A program made the position numbers and the translations under genes. This document shows positions 22,911 through 36,100 of a stretch of 64,000 bases of DNA, piece by piece. Origin of the DNA: Salminus brasiliensis (taxonomy: Eukaryota > Chordata > Actinopteri > Characiformes > Bryconidae); assembly GCF_030463535.1 (NCBI RefSeq), contig NC_132894.1:10376933-10440932 (forward strand). Reading direction: 5' to 3'. Each line of letters opens with the position of its first letter. Position 1 is the stretch's first letter. Under the pieces are notes generated by a model. It was given only the letters and a program-made list of their open reading frames with translations. It had not been told where the DNA came from and did no database searches.

Positions 22911-25900
22911 TCAGGCAATAATATCATTTAGCCATTTTTCAATGATGGCACGAACATATGGATGCTCAAGGATGGCAATAATATGTGGATTGTCAGTGAT
23001 GGTGCGGATGTCAATATTCCGAATGAAGGCACGAATACCGTTTTGAATTTTCTCAATATATTTAAGCACTTTGTCGATGATGGCATTAACGTCTAAATTC
23101 TTAATAGCGCCACGAATGTCCAGATTCTCAATTGCGCCACGAATGTCCAGATTCTCAAGAGCTGGAATGCTTCCATCTTTTTCAATGGGCACAGCAACAG
23201 GAACAGGTACATCCATTTTTGACAGGGTCATCTAGTATTTAGACAAGGTAATATTAAAATAAACACACAACAAACTGAAGTTAGTTAAATATGTTGAATA
23301 TATTTAATTGTTCTCACCTTTGGAGCTCTCACAATGATGTTCGCGGACGTCTGAGTTGGTAGTGCCACAATGAGGGCAACCTCCTTGTCTTTGTTTTCAG
23401 CTCTATCAAGAGCAAATCCAGCGAGGCGAGCTGCTCTGAGCAGTGGGAGGTACTCTGTGGCCCTATTGGTAGAAAGAAATAAGATGTTAGGTATAATTCA
23501 TTATGACAAACTACAAAAACGTTGTTTCTTTTGATCTTTTTTTAGTGTACCTTTTAGCATATGTGGCTGCAAGGATTATAAGTCTTGGGAGTTTGTCCCA
23601 TTCCACTTCCAAACGGACAGCAGGGTTTGATTCGATAACACCAGTTTCAGCCTTAAAAGTTGCAGCGTTGTCCTGGCACTCTGCTCCCCAACCAAGCCTG
23701 GCCTATTAGGAGTGTCCATTGTCAGTGCAATCAGTATTGTCAGATTTTGACAAAGATAAAGTTTGTTTGTTCACATAAAAACTGCAGTAGAAGGCCAAAC
23801 TTACGCTGACTTTATGCTTGCTTGGCATTACAGCATCAGCACACATCTTCCATTTCTCAGCAATAGGGGAAAGCACAATCTGTGCTCTTGAGGTGGCTTT
23901 ATCCAAGTAGACAGCAACCTGGTATTCTAGATTGCGATCACTTCTAACAGCACGAGCAATGATGGCAAATGCAGGAGGAATAGCATCTCCAAGAAGCTTG
24001 ACCTGAAAATATCAACATGCACTTACATTATTCCAGTGCAGAAGATGCTGGTTCTGGTCTGGTAGATTTGCTATTGCTCCTGTTTGCTGACTGTGATTAA
24101 AACATAAGGGCAGATTTCAGTTAACCTGTCTTTGGAGGGCCTCGATGCTAGATGAACTGCTGGACCTTGCATGTGATGCCAAGTACTGCAACAAAAAGAA
24201 AAAAATGAATATTTCTTCAGAAGCAAACAAGCAACAGTCATTTAGTACATAACATTCCTTGCAGTCGTCTAATGTTTTATGTCTTACAGCACATAAAATA
24301 AGTATAATAAATATAGAATAACAAAAGAGTTACCTGTTCCTTGTGGAATTTCAGGAAGGGGCCATATGTATCGTTACCCTAGGAAGAAACATGGCATGAG
24401 AAAAACTCATGATGAGCTTAATGAAACTTTGTGGTAGGGCAAAAATGAAAATCATTGATTGTGATTAAGGACATTAATATCCATTATAATTTTTAAAGGA
24501 ATGCAGTTTGTAACACTGGGGTGTTACAAAGCTATATAAGAACATTTTTTATTTATGTACTGTTTGAGATCTACATTGCTGCAACAGTTTCCAGTGTACC
24601 ACTGAAAAACTGAAATTGATCTTTCATGTTACATGGTGAGTAATTATGCTCTGAGCTATAAGGGAAAGATTTACCCTAAACATTCGGGAGCTAGAAGATC
24701 TTGAAGAGCTACTGCCACTCCTGCTGCTGCTAATGGAGGAAGCAGAGCTGCTGGAGCGGCTTGAGCGGCTGGAGCGACTTGAGCTACTTGAGCTACTTGA
24801 ACGGCTTGAGCGGCTTGAACGGCTCGAGCTGCTTGAGGAGTTCTTGTTTTTCAGTCCAGCCTCCAGGATTTCCCTCAGTTTCATCAGGATGATGTTTTCT
24901 TCTTGGCTTCCAGCTTCAACAGCACTGATTTCCCTAGTAAGCTTCTCAGCTGCCTTAGCACCAACATGAACCTCAAACTCCAGTCTTTCAAGAGCAGGAC
25001 CATCACCTGAAGCATAAATTACAGTACATATCTCATATTTTTATTACAAATAATATAACTTCAGGAACCGTGATAACCTCAGGACTTACCTTTAGAAACA
25101 GAAATACGAGCTGCATGCTGCCCAATCATATAGTACAGAGGGTTGCACCCTATAAAGCCAGCATGGCGTGAGTTAACCTCGAGGCATCCCTTGATTTTAA
25201 AGTAGGGCACAGCACCACACAAGGTCTTCTGAATTGAAGCAGGTATCAAGAAGTTAGCACCAGAGTGCCCAGCAGGTGCCAGAGATGCTACTCTCTCAGC
25301 AGGGAGATCCTCAACATTTCTGGCTACAGCAAGAGTCTCAAAGCTGTTGATTGAAATGTTCACATGTCAGGGTGTTTTGAATTTTTATTTGACGCTGAGA
25401 TAAAATGTATCACTCTTGCGTCTATTACCTGACAGCAGCAATATGAGCAGGAGCAGCAGCAGGCAGAACCTCCACCTTGATGTTTCCTCTTGGAAGGTCA
25501 GCTCTTGCAGCCACTTTTCCAGGCACAGCAGTGTGAATCTTTCCTCTGGCCATGACAGCGGCCTGAATCAAGGCAGTGTTTACTCCAATCACAGCAAAGG
25601 TATGCATGGCAACACTGAAAGCAAGACAAGACAGATGTTTGATGTTTGGCAGATGTTTTTCTATAATTTTCCAGCTTGCACATTTAGTCAGTCATATAAA
25701 TATGTATCTGTGAAGAAGCACCTTGGTCTGGCCTCAGCTTGCAACTGGATGTCAGTCTTCTTTAACTGATCAAGAGTGACAGTCTCTATCTGCTCAGGTA
25801 GGGGAGGTGTAATGACAGCCTTTGCTGAAATTATGAATAAAATAAATATAATTACACAGATTTGGAGATTTATATATTTAATGCTTGTGTTTTACACTGA

Positions 25901-28900
25901 GGTGAAAATCTTACCATTGACAGCTGCAGCAGCAACAGCAGCAGTGTAAAAACCAAGCTCCATGGGGACACCAACACCAGTGGGGACAATGCGGCGTACC
26001 TCAGCTGCCAGCAAAGGCTTGGCATATTGGATGGCAATGCCAGCCTGCAAGGCCTTAACAGCCTCCTTCATCAGTTCACGTACGCGTGGTTTTGCAGTCT
26101 ATAGGGTGTGCAGATTATATGATATTTTACATGCAGTTTCCAAAGTAGACACAGAATTCTTCTAAAAGAGCAAAGAATCAATAGACTACCTGTGTTGCCT
26201 GCTCAATGATCTGCTCAATGAAGGTTTTTTCAATGTTGGCAAAAGCAATTTCCTGTCCAAAGAGTTTCACGTAGATGGAAGCCAGTGGCTGACCGGCTGG
26301 CAAAGCCTTCCAGTTCATCAGCTTATAGAGTAAAAATTAAGATTAGAAAAAACAGATATTGATTAAGCTATATTCAACTAAAATGAGGATGTAATGTTCA
26401 TAGCTTACTGCCTTCAAGGTGTGCTTTATCTTGGTAACACGATCAGCATTCCGATCTCCAGCAGGAGTTTTCTGTAGAGCTTCCTGGAGCCCCTCAGTTC
26501 TCACACCAACCTGAATGAGGTGTAATAATATAATAACAAGTGATAAATATCAGTTCCAGTGGTTGAAAAATAACCTGATTGTGTAACAATTCCATTAACA
26601 TTATGAAAAAATAGTCATACCTCAAGAACATCAGCAGCTGCTCCAGCCAAGTAGGCACGAGCTTTTGTCACAACAGCTCTGGGCAAGATGGTGGCAGCAT
26701 CATTGATGATGAAAGCACTACCAGCAGCACCAACCATGGCAGGAGCTTTAAAGAGAAAAGGGTGTCCTTTCATTAAATAAAGATTTTCTTTAAGTTGGCA
26801 AGCCTCATGAACAATGTGGGTCTTATTGAAACCTACAGATATAAAGGTCCAAGTGAAGAGCAGTGCTTGAAAGGTAGCTCAGTCTGTCCATTTTCGGGCT
26901 CAACGCTCTAATGGCAACATTAGCTGCAGCAGCCCTGTAACCAACAAACTTGTCACTTCCTGTTTTTTTTTTCAGCAGTAAGAAACAAATGAACTTACTA
27001 AACAATAACAAGCCTTCTTACACATGCATCAAATCAGGGGACATGCTTCTGGTCAGAGACTTGATGTAAGAGTATGCAAAACTGGCAACTTCCATGTTGG
27101 GCTCTTTCTCCAAAGCACCAGCAACAGTGGACATTAGAGCGACTGAGGGCTTGGTTTCAAGTAGCGCAATACAGGCAACCATACGGACTTCAGGATGAAG
27201 ATTCTTATCCATGAAAAGTTGCAGGGCCACTGGCTGAACCTGAACAGACCAATGAGATGATTTAGCTCCTGGAACAAAATCAACCAAAACTGTACTATGG
27301 TCACAGATCATCACATACTTACCATCTTTGGCTCCTTCTTAGCGATGTTTCTGAGAGCCAAGATGGCATCAACTTGAACTTTCATGGGCATGGTTGCAGC
27401 TGCAGCTCCGAATCCAGGCAAGAGCTTCATGATGGGTTTAAGACTAGCAGGGTGACCAGCATTGCCCAGAGCCTTCAGAGCCAGGGTGACTTCAGATATT
27501 TCAGCCTTGGCAATGGCTTCAGCAGCATGCTCATGGATAGGCTGATGAAATGAATGATATAATTTGTGATTAATAGTTTTTAAATTGTCATTTATTATTA
27601 TTCTCTGCTATACAAACTCATCTTTTACTGTTTATTCACTGATTTCCTGTCTAAAACCTAGTAAAGCTTTTAATTTCCAACAATAAAAGAATTATCTTTT
27701 ATTTTCTAGCTTCAAATCTGAACTACACCAAATGTAAGTAAACTCTGCAGATATTTGTACCTTGAGGAGATCAGCAGAACAAGAAGGAACTTCAGCACAG
27801 TGTTTGGCAACCATGGAACCATAGCCCAGCATGACCACCTCACGCATTGCTGGAATTGCCTTGATTTTGGGGCTCAGTGCCAGGCCCTGTCCAACAGTTT
27901 ACAAGGTTAAAATTTGTAGAAATATTTATAGTATCTATAGTATCTACATTTATAGTATAAGTATCTACATTGCAATATGTTACACAATAGAAATGTACTC
28001 ACAGCAGCCTGTTGAATAGCAGCTGGATCAGCATTGGCCATGTGCAGTCCAATCACAAGGGCCTGAGTGAATTCAGCAGTGGTGAACTCGCCAGCATGGA
28101 ACTTTTCCTTGATGAACTTCAAGGCTACTGGTGTGCCAACAAAAGGGACTGCGTCCAGAATCCATCGTCTGCATGAAGAAAAGTATAAAAATAAGTATGT
28201 GTATATAAACAGTGTCTCTATTTACTGCAGCTTTCAAGAGCATTTTACCTGTGAACAGGTTTGGTCTTGTACTGATCCCAAATGGTTTGAACACCCTCAA
28301 AAGTAGCAACACGCATGAGCTGGACAAGCTGAAGGAACTTCAGTGGAGCATCCTCATGGACCATGGCTGCATTGTTTGCAACCAGATGCTGCAAGACTTC
28401 CGCAATCTGAAACAGAGCACATACAAAGCTTCATTATCAGAGCCCTTGATAATGAAAACAATGACATTTGTAAAAGGTTTATACAGGCATACCTGTTTTA
28501 TTTATATATTTACAGAAAAGGTTTAGGTTTGCTACTGGAATTTTGTAATGACACCTGTGCTTCTGCGTTGTTGATCTTTAGAAGCTGAATGGGGGTTTGC
28601 AAAATCTCAGTGGCAAACTCATACTTCAGGCTTCCACGGGCCGCATATTCAGCACCGGCTGGAGCAATAGCAGTGTTCTGGACCTCCAGTAGGGCCAGTG
28701 TTTGCCTGAAATTAGAAAAAAAAATGATCAGATTTCTTTCACTAACTGTTTAAATGTTTTACAAATGTTTTGCAGTCATCATAGTATGCATCATACTTGG
28801 CCCTCATTTGTGCTGCTCCAGTGATGGTATTGAATAGTGAGAACTGGTGTAGCTCTTCAGCTGTAGCCTCTGCGACCACAGCACCAGCATCAGTTGGCTT

Positions 28901-30086
28901 CATGACGTAGGTGTAGGTTGCAGTTCCAGTCAGACTCTGAAGTCTCTGTGGTGAGGAAATAATGGGTTACAGAAGATGTCCATTTGAACAACTTCTCAAA
29001 TTGTAAAAGTGAGGCCTGCTTTTGATCTCACCTGCTGGCATTCAGCACACTTCTCAGCATAAGCCAAACCAATGTCCTTGATGGCCTTCTCATGGCAGTG
29101 GGTCAGGTCTTTGGACTTTGTCACAACAATCTGATGGGTCTTTGCATCCTCACTGATCATATAGTGGGCCTTGCAGACTCCATGAGTTCCAGCCTTAGAG
29201 TATTAAATAACTTTAGCTGACAGAACAGAAAGTGATTTCCATAATAACAGATATTACGTTGGCATTGTCTTCATTGTCTTACCTCATGCAGCTCATAGAC
29301 ATTCTGGGTGTTCTTGATATTGAGCTGGAGGATGTTGAGGATGCCTCTGTGCAAGTTCAGGACAGTAGCAGACACTCCCGCAGGGGCAAATATCTTACCT
29401 ACCACACCATTAGCATACTCAAATTTGATGGGAACTGTAAGTTGAGGGTTCAGTGCGGCGAGGAGCTTAGCAGCAGGAGCGAAAGAATCCTGGGGCCAGA
29501 TCCCGGCATACTCAAAGAGCTGAGGATCCTGGAGCTAAGGACGAAATAATCACAAATATATTATAAATGATCATATTTAGTTCTGCTACAGTAGTTACTT
29601 TACCCATGTATGTGTTTTCCATAGAAATGTCTGTCTGAACATTTAATACAATGAATAGTTACTTTACCTTCAGAAGAAAGGTATTCTGTGCCTCAGCCCT
29701 GATGAGAACCTTGCTGGTAACTTTTACTCCAGCCTTGCCCAGACCCTCCTGAGGCAGACCGCCCAAGATCAGACCCTCATATTTGTATACAAAGGTCTTA
29801 CCAGCGGAAAACTCTGGAACTGGTGAAATATTTCACTGTAAGTTTCTCTGAAAAGATATCTAAACTGTCAGAATCTACAGCGTTAGAGAAATACCGCTTT
29901 AGTACTTACCAAGGTTGATCTGATTACTCGCTAAATGAAATAAGAAAAACAGAAACTATCAATATAGAATCAATATTACTCTGCTGAACAACAAAAACTT
30001 CTAATTATTAAATAATTACAGCATTATTACTAAGAGTACGACTTACCCACAAGGGCCACAGTCAGAGCAAGCACGGCAGCTCTCAT
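22911..30086 (-). CDS. vtg: Vitellogenin copy B (LvH-Pv-LvL plus nonapeptide tail)
   Basis: Same 27-exon structure as copy A by homology (exons checked directly include 30047-30086, 26837-26934, 26621-26745, 24675-25006 and 22911-23231), predicted about 1416 aa. The exons I measured are in frame. From the promoter to about exon 14 it is nearly identical to A, introns included, with both ATGs exactly 10,000 bp apart. The phosvitin exon (24675-25006, 332 bp) is the shortest of the four, 18 residues shorter than in A. The last exon (22911-23231) encodes 25 residues ending in PAL followed by exactly nine nonapeptides, from ENLDIRGAI to EKWLNDIIA. It has no vWF-D domain. It should have the same yolk-precursor role; differential expression cannot be judged. 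Confidence 0.95.
22914..23156 (-). repeat. 27-bp coding minisatellite, vtg B tail (9 units)
   Basis: The 243 bp before the stop codon divide exactly into nine 27-bp units encoding nonapeptides with consensus E-[NK]-[LP]-[DY]-I-R-x-[AI]-[IT]. Units 1 and 2 are identical in protein (ENLDIRGAI); later units are diverged ([18 protein letters not shown]). Confidence 0.85.
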
Positions 30087-30120
30087 GGCTGGTGATTTGT
30101 GGTGAATCCTTGCAATGCCT

Positions 30121-30280
30121 GCCTTTTTATTGTAGCGTTTTTGCTGATTGCACTGTCACTTCTGTATAAATGATTAACTCATATGTATTTTGATGCACAT
30201 GAGATGAAACCTGTTGGGTCAGGAGACTAACAAATCAATTGACATTAGGTCAGGATAGTCTGACCTCCTATTTTTGCTAG
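30121..30280 (-). promoter_or_regulatory. vtg B proximal promoter
   Basis: Essentially identical to the vtg A promoter at a 10,000-bp offset: TATA-like box at 30121-30133, HNF1-like motif near 30165-30178, and AGGTCA/TGACCT inverted pair at 30247-30252 and 30261-30266. Confidence 0.6.
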
Positions 30281-31029
30281 GACAAATCAAATGTCAACAT
30301 GTCAGTTCCTTGTGAGTTTTGTAATGCCTTTTTTGTTATTCTATTTTGTTGTATGTGTTATATGACATTGTTACATTTAACTTTAAACATAATAAATACA
30401 AAGGTTTGTATTTAAAAGTTTTTTAAACTAAAAGTTTTTTAAACTAAAAAAAAGCAAGTGTACAGTGTAATATAGCAAATAGTAGCAAACTAGCAAATAG
30501 TTTCTGGCTAAACAGGTTTCTAACTAGCAGGCTAACGCTAGCAAGCTTGACTCAGCTAGTAGGAAGACAACATGAAAAAACACAGAGATAACTTATCATC
30601 ACACTTTAATACTGGTAGGTGAAATTAGCTACTTTTTGAATATCTGTCTGATACAGGTTAGCAGGTTGTTAGGCCAGACAGTTCATAGGTAACAAGACCT
30701 AGACTAGATTAATACCAGCCTGGTACTAGCAATCTGGCCAGCTAGCTAGTCAGACGTTAGACGTTAGCTAGCTACTGATCGTTTGTGCTTAACAAAAATC
30801 TCTCTTAAATAGTCCTGATACATATCTGGGAGAACTGATAAAGGATGTTTTATGAAGTAGGTTGTCAACAAAATTGCCGAGCTGAAGTTACTGACAAATT
30901 ATTTTTAGTTAGGTCATTCTCATTTTATTAGTTTTATTAGGTCAGTAAATTAAGAAGTGCCTTAATAATCAGAAATTTAAGACAAGTTAGGCTGTACAGT
31001 TTACATAAGAGAAGATGACCTGACATGTG

Positions 31030-31090
31030 CCATGACCTAGTATAGTGTGACCACAACCTCAGCATTGTTCTCTGAACTTTGTAAACAGAC
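31030..31090 (-). promoter_or_regulatory. Distal vtg block with DR9 half-sites (B)
   Basis: Same block as at 21030: TGACCT, 9 bp, TGACCA on the plus strand, about 950 bp upstream of the vtg B ATG. Confidence 0.5.
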
Positions 31091-32569
31091 TGTTGACATT
31101 ACAAATATTTAAACCCAGAATTTAAACCCAGCATGTTTATTTGGAAGTGAAAGATCTTTTTACGATCTTAATTTGATTAAAAAACAAATGTTTTTGTGCT
31201 TGTTGTTGTTAATGCAGAATGCAAATCAAATGTAAATGAAACTGAAATACAAAAAAATGAATTAAACTTGCAGTTACTAGTTATTATGTTTGAATAGTAT
31301 AGAAAAACAGTATAGAAAGTAATGTCTCTCAGTTAGGAAATATTATTATACCACATACCATTGTACCTTTTAAGAGACAATATTGTGCCCTAAATAACAA
31401 TTATGTACTCTAATGTAATGGTACCAAAATGTAACCCAAGATAAATTACTTTTTAAAATAAATTTGACTCCTACTGATACCACCCCAGGGACAAAGTCAT
31501 TCTCAAGGGGCAAAATAATACTTTCAATTCAGTTTCCTTTTAGACATTTTTATAAAGATTATGCTTTCAATTTACTGATTCAGCAATAGCCTTTAACAAG
31601 GAAAATTTGACATTCATCAATTTACAGAATTACTACAAAATAAATTTCCCCCACATTGTGGAATCGGTTTTGACAACAAAATATGAAAATGGCAGATTAA
31701 CAAATATATATTCTATTTTATCTTCCTTGAGAAATTAGCCCTCTTTGTCTTGGTGCACAGTCAATCATTCTCACAAGGAGCTTCAACAACGAAAGACAAC
31801 AGATTTTTTTGTTGTTGCTGAAAATCATGCATGGGTGATATTAAAATGTATGTCAGTAATAGCATATTAGTATGTAATATCACAAATATCCATTACATTT
31901 AAGTGTAATTTAAATATAATAGAAGGCATTTCCAGAGTATACAGTTTAAGCAATTCCCTGGTATTCCCTAAGTTGCTTTCTGTGCCACCCAAAGGTGTTC
32001 GCTACGGTGTTATGGTGGTTGATGGGGTGTTTTTTAGAGTTTCTAATGTCTAGCAATTAATGCTGGATTAATGCTTGATTGAATTAATACTACAGTGAGA
32101 ACTAACTGGCAATCCTTGATCCAGAAAGAGTGGTGTCACATAGTCCGGTCACATAGCTGAAAGAATAGGACTGGATCATTAAATCAAATAAACTAGAAAG
32201 TTAGCTTGAGTTTACCTTAGCTGAGTTAGTAAAAGGGTCTGAACACTTTCCAAATGCATTGCATATGAATTACCCTGTTCAAGAAATCCAAATCACAAAA
32301 CATTCCCAGACACAGGATTATCTCTACAAAATGATGCTACCTTTACCTGGTGATATCAGAGAATATTTGGCATAGCAGGGGGTTGGAAGTAAGAATGTGA
32401 TAAATTGTTCATAACTAGGTTCTGCGGCAACCAGTAAATCAGGAGTGTAGAAAACAGAATATGTGGTGAGCTGCATATGAGGTTAGGTCTTCACAGTTTT
32501 GCCAGTAAAGTCGGCATTGTGTATGTAAATGCAAAGTGAATTGCATCAGTGATAATAATACAGGGTGGC

Positions 32570-32820
32570 ATGCAAAAGGTTAAACCCCTGAAAAGCTTAA
32601 AATAAATAAATAAAAGAAGATGACTTCTACAGCTGGATAAGGATCTTAAACATCCTAAAATCCACAATGGACCAGTGACCCAGTTCCATTTGCAGCCAAA
32701 CATTCCCATGCCATAACAGGACCTCCACCATGTTTGGCAGATGATGTGGTATGCTTCAGATCATGAATCATTCATTTCCGTCTCCATATTGAAGTTTATC
32801 TTGGTTTCATCTTTGCTGCT
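32570..32820 (-). mobile_element. Tc1-like transposon relic in B-C spacer
   Basis: Near-identical to the relic at 22310-22560 and duplicated with the spacer. No intact frame. Confidence 0.45.
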
Positions 32821-33172
32821 ATTGATCATATGTGATATATGAGCTCACCCACATATAGAAGATATATTATAGAGTGTAAGGTGAATTGGCTGAGGGACAG
32901 ATGCCTACATGTTTTGTGCTCATCAATTTTGCCCACTTCGTCAACCTCTGCGTAGCATGAGCAATGTAACGGAATGACTGGTACAACTTTATGTGTTGGC
33001 ACTGCAGAATTGTGCATTGTGTTTTATACCTGGAACTGACACTGGTTGTAAGCAGGATGTGAGGAGACAACCTTGTCTCATTAAAATAATTAAAAATAAA
33101 TAAACACAGTAGATTTTTTGGATGCTAATAATTTCATTTATTTGGTTTGCTTCATAATCAAATGAGTCAGCT

Positions 33173-36100
33173 TCAGGCAATAATATCATTTAGCCATTTC
33201 TCAATGATGGCACGAACATATGGATGCTCAAGGATGGCAATAATATGTGGATTGTCAGTGATGGTGCGGATGTCAATATTCCGAATGAAGGCACGAATAC
33301 CGTTTTGAATTTTCTCAATATATTTAAGCACTTTGTCGATGATGGCATTAACGTCTAAATTCTTAATAGCGCCACGAATGTCCAGATTCTCAATGGCGCC
33401 ACGAATGTCCAGATTCTCAAGAGCTGGAATGCTTCCATCTTTTTCAATGGGCACAGCAACAGGAACAGGTACATCCATTTTTGACAGGGTCATCTAGTAT
33501 TTAGACAAGGTAATATTAAAATAAACACACAACAAACTGAAGTTAGTTAAATATGTTGAATATATTTAATTGTTCTCACCTTTGGAGCTCTCACAATGAT
33601 GTTCGCGGACGTCTGAGTTGGTAGTGCCACAATGAGGGCAACCTCCTTGTCTTTGTTTTCAGCTCTATCAAGAGCAAATCCAGCGAGGCGAGCTGCTCTG
33701 AGCAGTGGGAGGTACTCTGTGGCCCTATTGGTAGAAAGAAATAAGATGTTAGGTATAATTCATTATGACAAACTACAAAAACGTTGTTTCTTTTGATCTT
33801 TTTTTAGTGTACCTTTTAGCATATGTGGCTGCAAGGATTATAAGTCTTGGGAGTTTGTCCCATTCCACTTCCAAACGGACAGCAGGGTTTGATTCGATAA
33901 CACCAGTTTCAGCCTTAAAAGTTGCAGCGTTGTCCTGGCACTCTGCTCCCCAACCAAGCCTGGCCTATTAGGAGTGTCCATTGTCAGTGCAATCAGTATT
34001 GTCAGATTTTGACAAAGATAAAGTTTGTTTGTTCACATAAAAACTGCAGTAGAAGGCCAAACTTACGCTGACTTTATGCTTGCTTGGCACTACAGCATCA
34101 GCACACATCTTCCATTTCTCAGCAATAGGGGAAAGCACAATCTGTGCTCTTGAGGTGGCTTTATCCAAGTAGACAGCAACCTGGTATTCTAGATTGCGAT
34201 CACTTCTAACAGCACGAGCAATGATGGCAAATGCAGGAGGAATAGCATCTCCAAGAAGCTTGACCTGAAAATATCAACATGCACTTACATTATTCCAGTG
34301 CAGAAGATGCTGGTTCTGGTCTGGTAGATTTGCTATTGCTCCTGTTTGCTGACTGTGATTAAAACATAAGGGCAGATTTCAGTTAACCTGTCTTTGGAGG
34401 GCCTCGATGCTAGATGAACTGCTGGACCTTGCATGTGATGCCAAGTACTGCAACAAAAAGAAAAAATTTAATATTTCTTCAGAAGCAAACAAGCAACAAT
34501 CATTTAGTACATAACATTCATTGCAGTCGTCTAATGTTTTATGTCTTACAGCAGATAAAATAAGTATAATAAATATAGAATAACAAAAGAGTTACCTGTT
34601 CCTTGTGGAATTTCAGGAAGGGTCCATATGTATCGTTACCCTAGGAAGAAACATGGCATGAGAAAAACTCATGATGAGCTTAATGAAACTTTGTGGTAGG
34701 GCAAAAATGAAAACCATTGATTGTAATTAAGGACCTTAATATCCATTATTATTTTTAAAGGAATGAAGTTTGTAACACTGGGGTGTTACAAAGCTATATA
34801 AGAACTATTTTTATGTAATGTACTGTACTGTACACATGGGGCAGTGGTGGCTTAGCGGTTAGAGCGCCAGGCTGTCGATAACAGGGTTGTGGGTTCGATT
34901 CCCGGGTTTGGCAAGCTGCCACTGTTGGGCCCTTGAGCAAGGCCCTTTACCCTCTCTGCTCCCCGGGCGTTGGAGTTGGCTGCCTACCGCTCTGGGTGTG
35001 TGTGTACTCACTGCCTCTAGTTCACTAGTGCTTGTGAGTGTGTGTTCACTACCACAGATGGGTTAAATGCGGAGGACACATTTCGCTGTACAGTGACAAA
35101 TACGAGCACCTTTATATGTTATGTACAGTACATCACATAACAGTACTATGTTGTGTACTGTTTGAGATCTACATTGCTGCAACAGTTTTTGCAAACTTTC
35201 ATGTTACATGATGAGTAATTATGCTCTAAACTGTAAGGGAAAGATTTACCCTAAACATTCGGGAGCTAGAAGATCTTGAAGAGCTACTGGCACTCCTGCT
35301 GCTGCTAATGGAGGAAGCAGAGCTGCTGGAGCGGCTCGAACGGCTCGAACGACTTGAGCGGCTTGAGCTGCTTGAGTGACTTGAGTTACTTGAGCTACTT
35401 GAGCGGCCTGAACGGCTTGAGCGGCTCGAGCTGCTTGAACTGCTTGAGGAGTTCTTGTTTTTCAGTCCAGCCTCCAGGATTTCCCTCAGTTTCATCAGGA
35501 TGATGTTTTCTTCTTGGCTTTCAGCTTCAACAGCATTGATTTCCCTAGTAAGCTTCTCAGCTGCCTTAGCACCAACATGAACCTCAAACTCCAGTCTTTC
35601 AAGAGCAGGACCATCACCTGAAGCATAAATTACAGTACATATCTCATATTTTTATTACAAATAATATAACTTCAGGAACCGTTATAACCTCAGGACTTAC
35701 CTTTAGAAACAGAAATACGAGCTGCGTGCTGCCCAATCATATAGTACAGAGGGTTGTACCCCATAAAGCCAGCGTGGCGTGAGTTAACCTCAAGGCATCC
35801 CTTGATTTTAAAGTAGGGGACAGCACCACACAAGGTCTTCTGAATTGAAGCAGGTATCAAGGAGTCAGCACCAGAGTGCCCAGCAGGTGCCAGAGATGCT
35901 ACTCTTTCAGCAGGGAGATCCTCAACATTTCTGGCTACAGCAAGAGTCTCAAAGCTGTTGATTGAAATGTTCACATGTCAGGGTGTTTTGAATTTTTATT
36001 TGATGCTGAGATAAAATGTATCACTCTTGCGTCTATTACCTGACAGCAGCAATATGAGCAGGAGCAGCAGCAGGCAGAACCTCCACCTTGATGTTTCCTC

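Larger units (their letters stand above)
30290..33120. other. Intergenic spacer between vtg B and vtg C
   Basis: No gene. It is homologous to the A-B spacer, with an extra stretch of about 230 bp near 31068-31300 and scattered small indels near 31420-31560 and 32040-32110. It contains a distal DR9 block and a transposon relic. Confidence 0.7.

Noticed and set aside
22914-23156. CRISPR-like array in the 27-bp repeats
   Set aside because: The units are contiguous without spacers, are coding in one frame, and the genome is eukaryotic.
34845-34915. Functional tRNA gene
   Set aside because: A and B boxes are present, but they form the head of a SINE whose body continues directly; the rest does not fold into a clear cloverleaf with acceptor stem.
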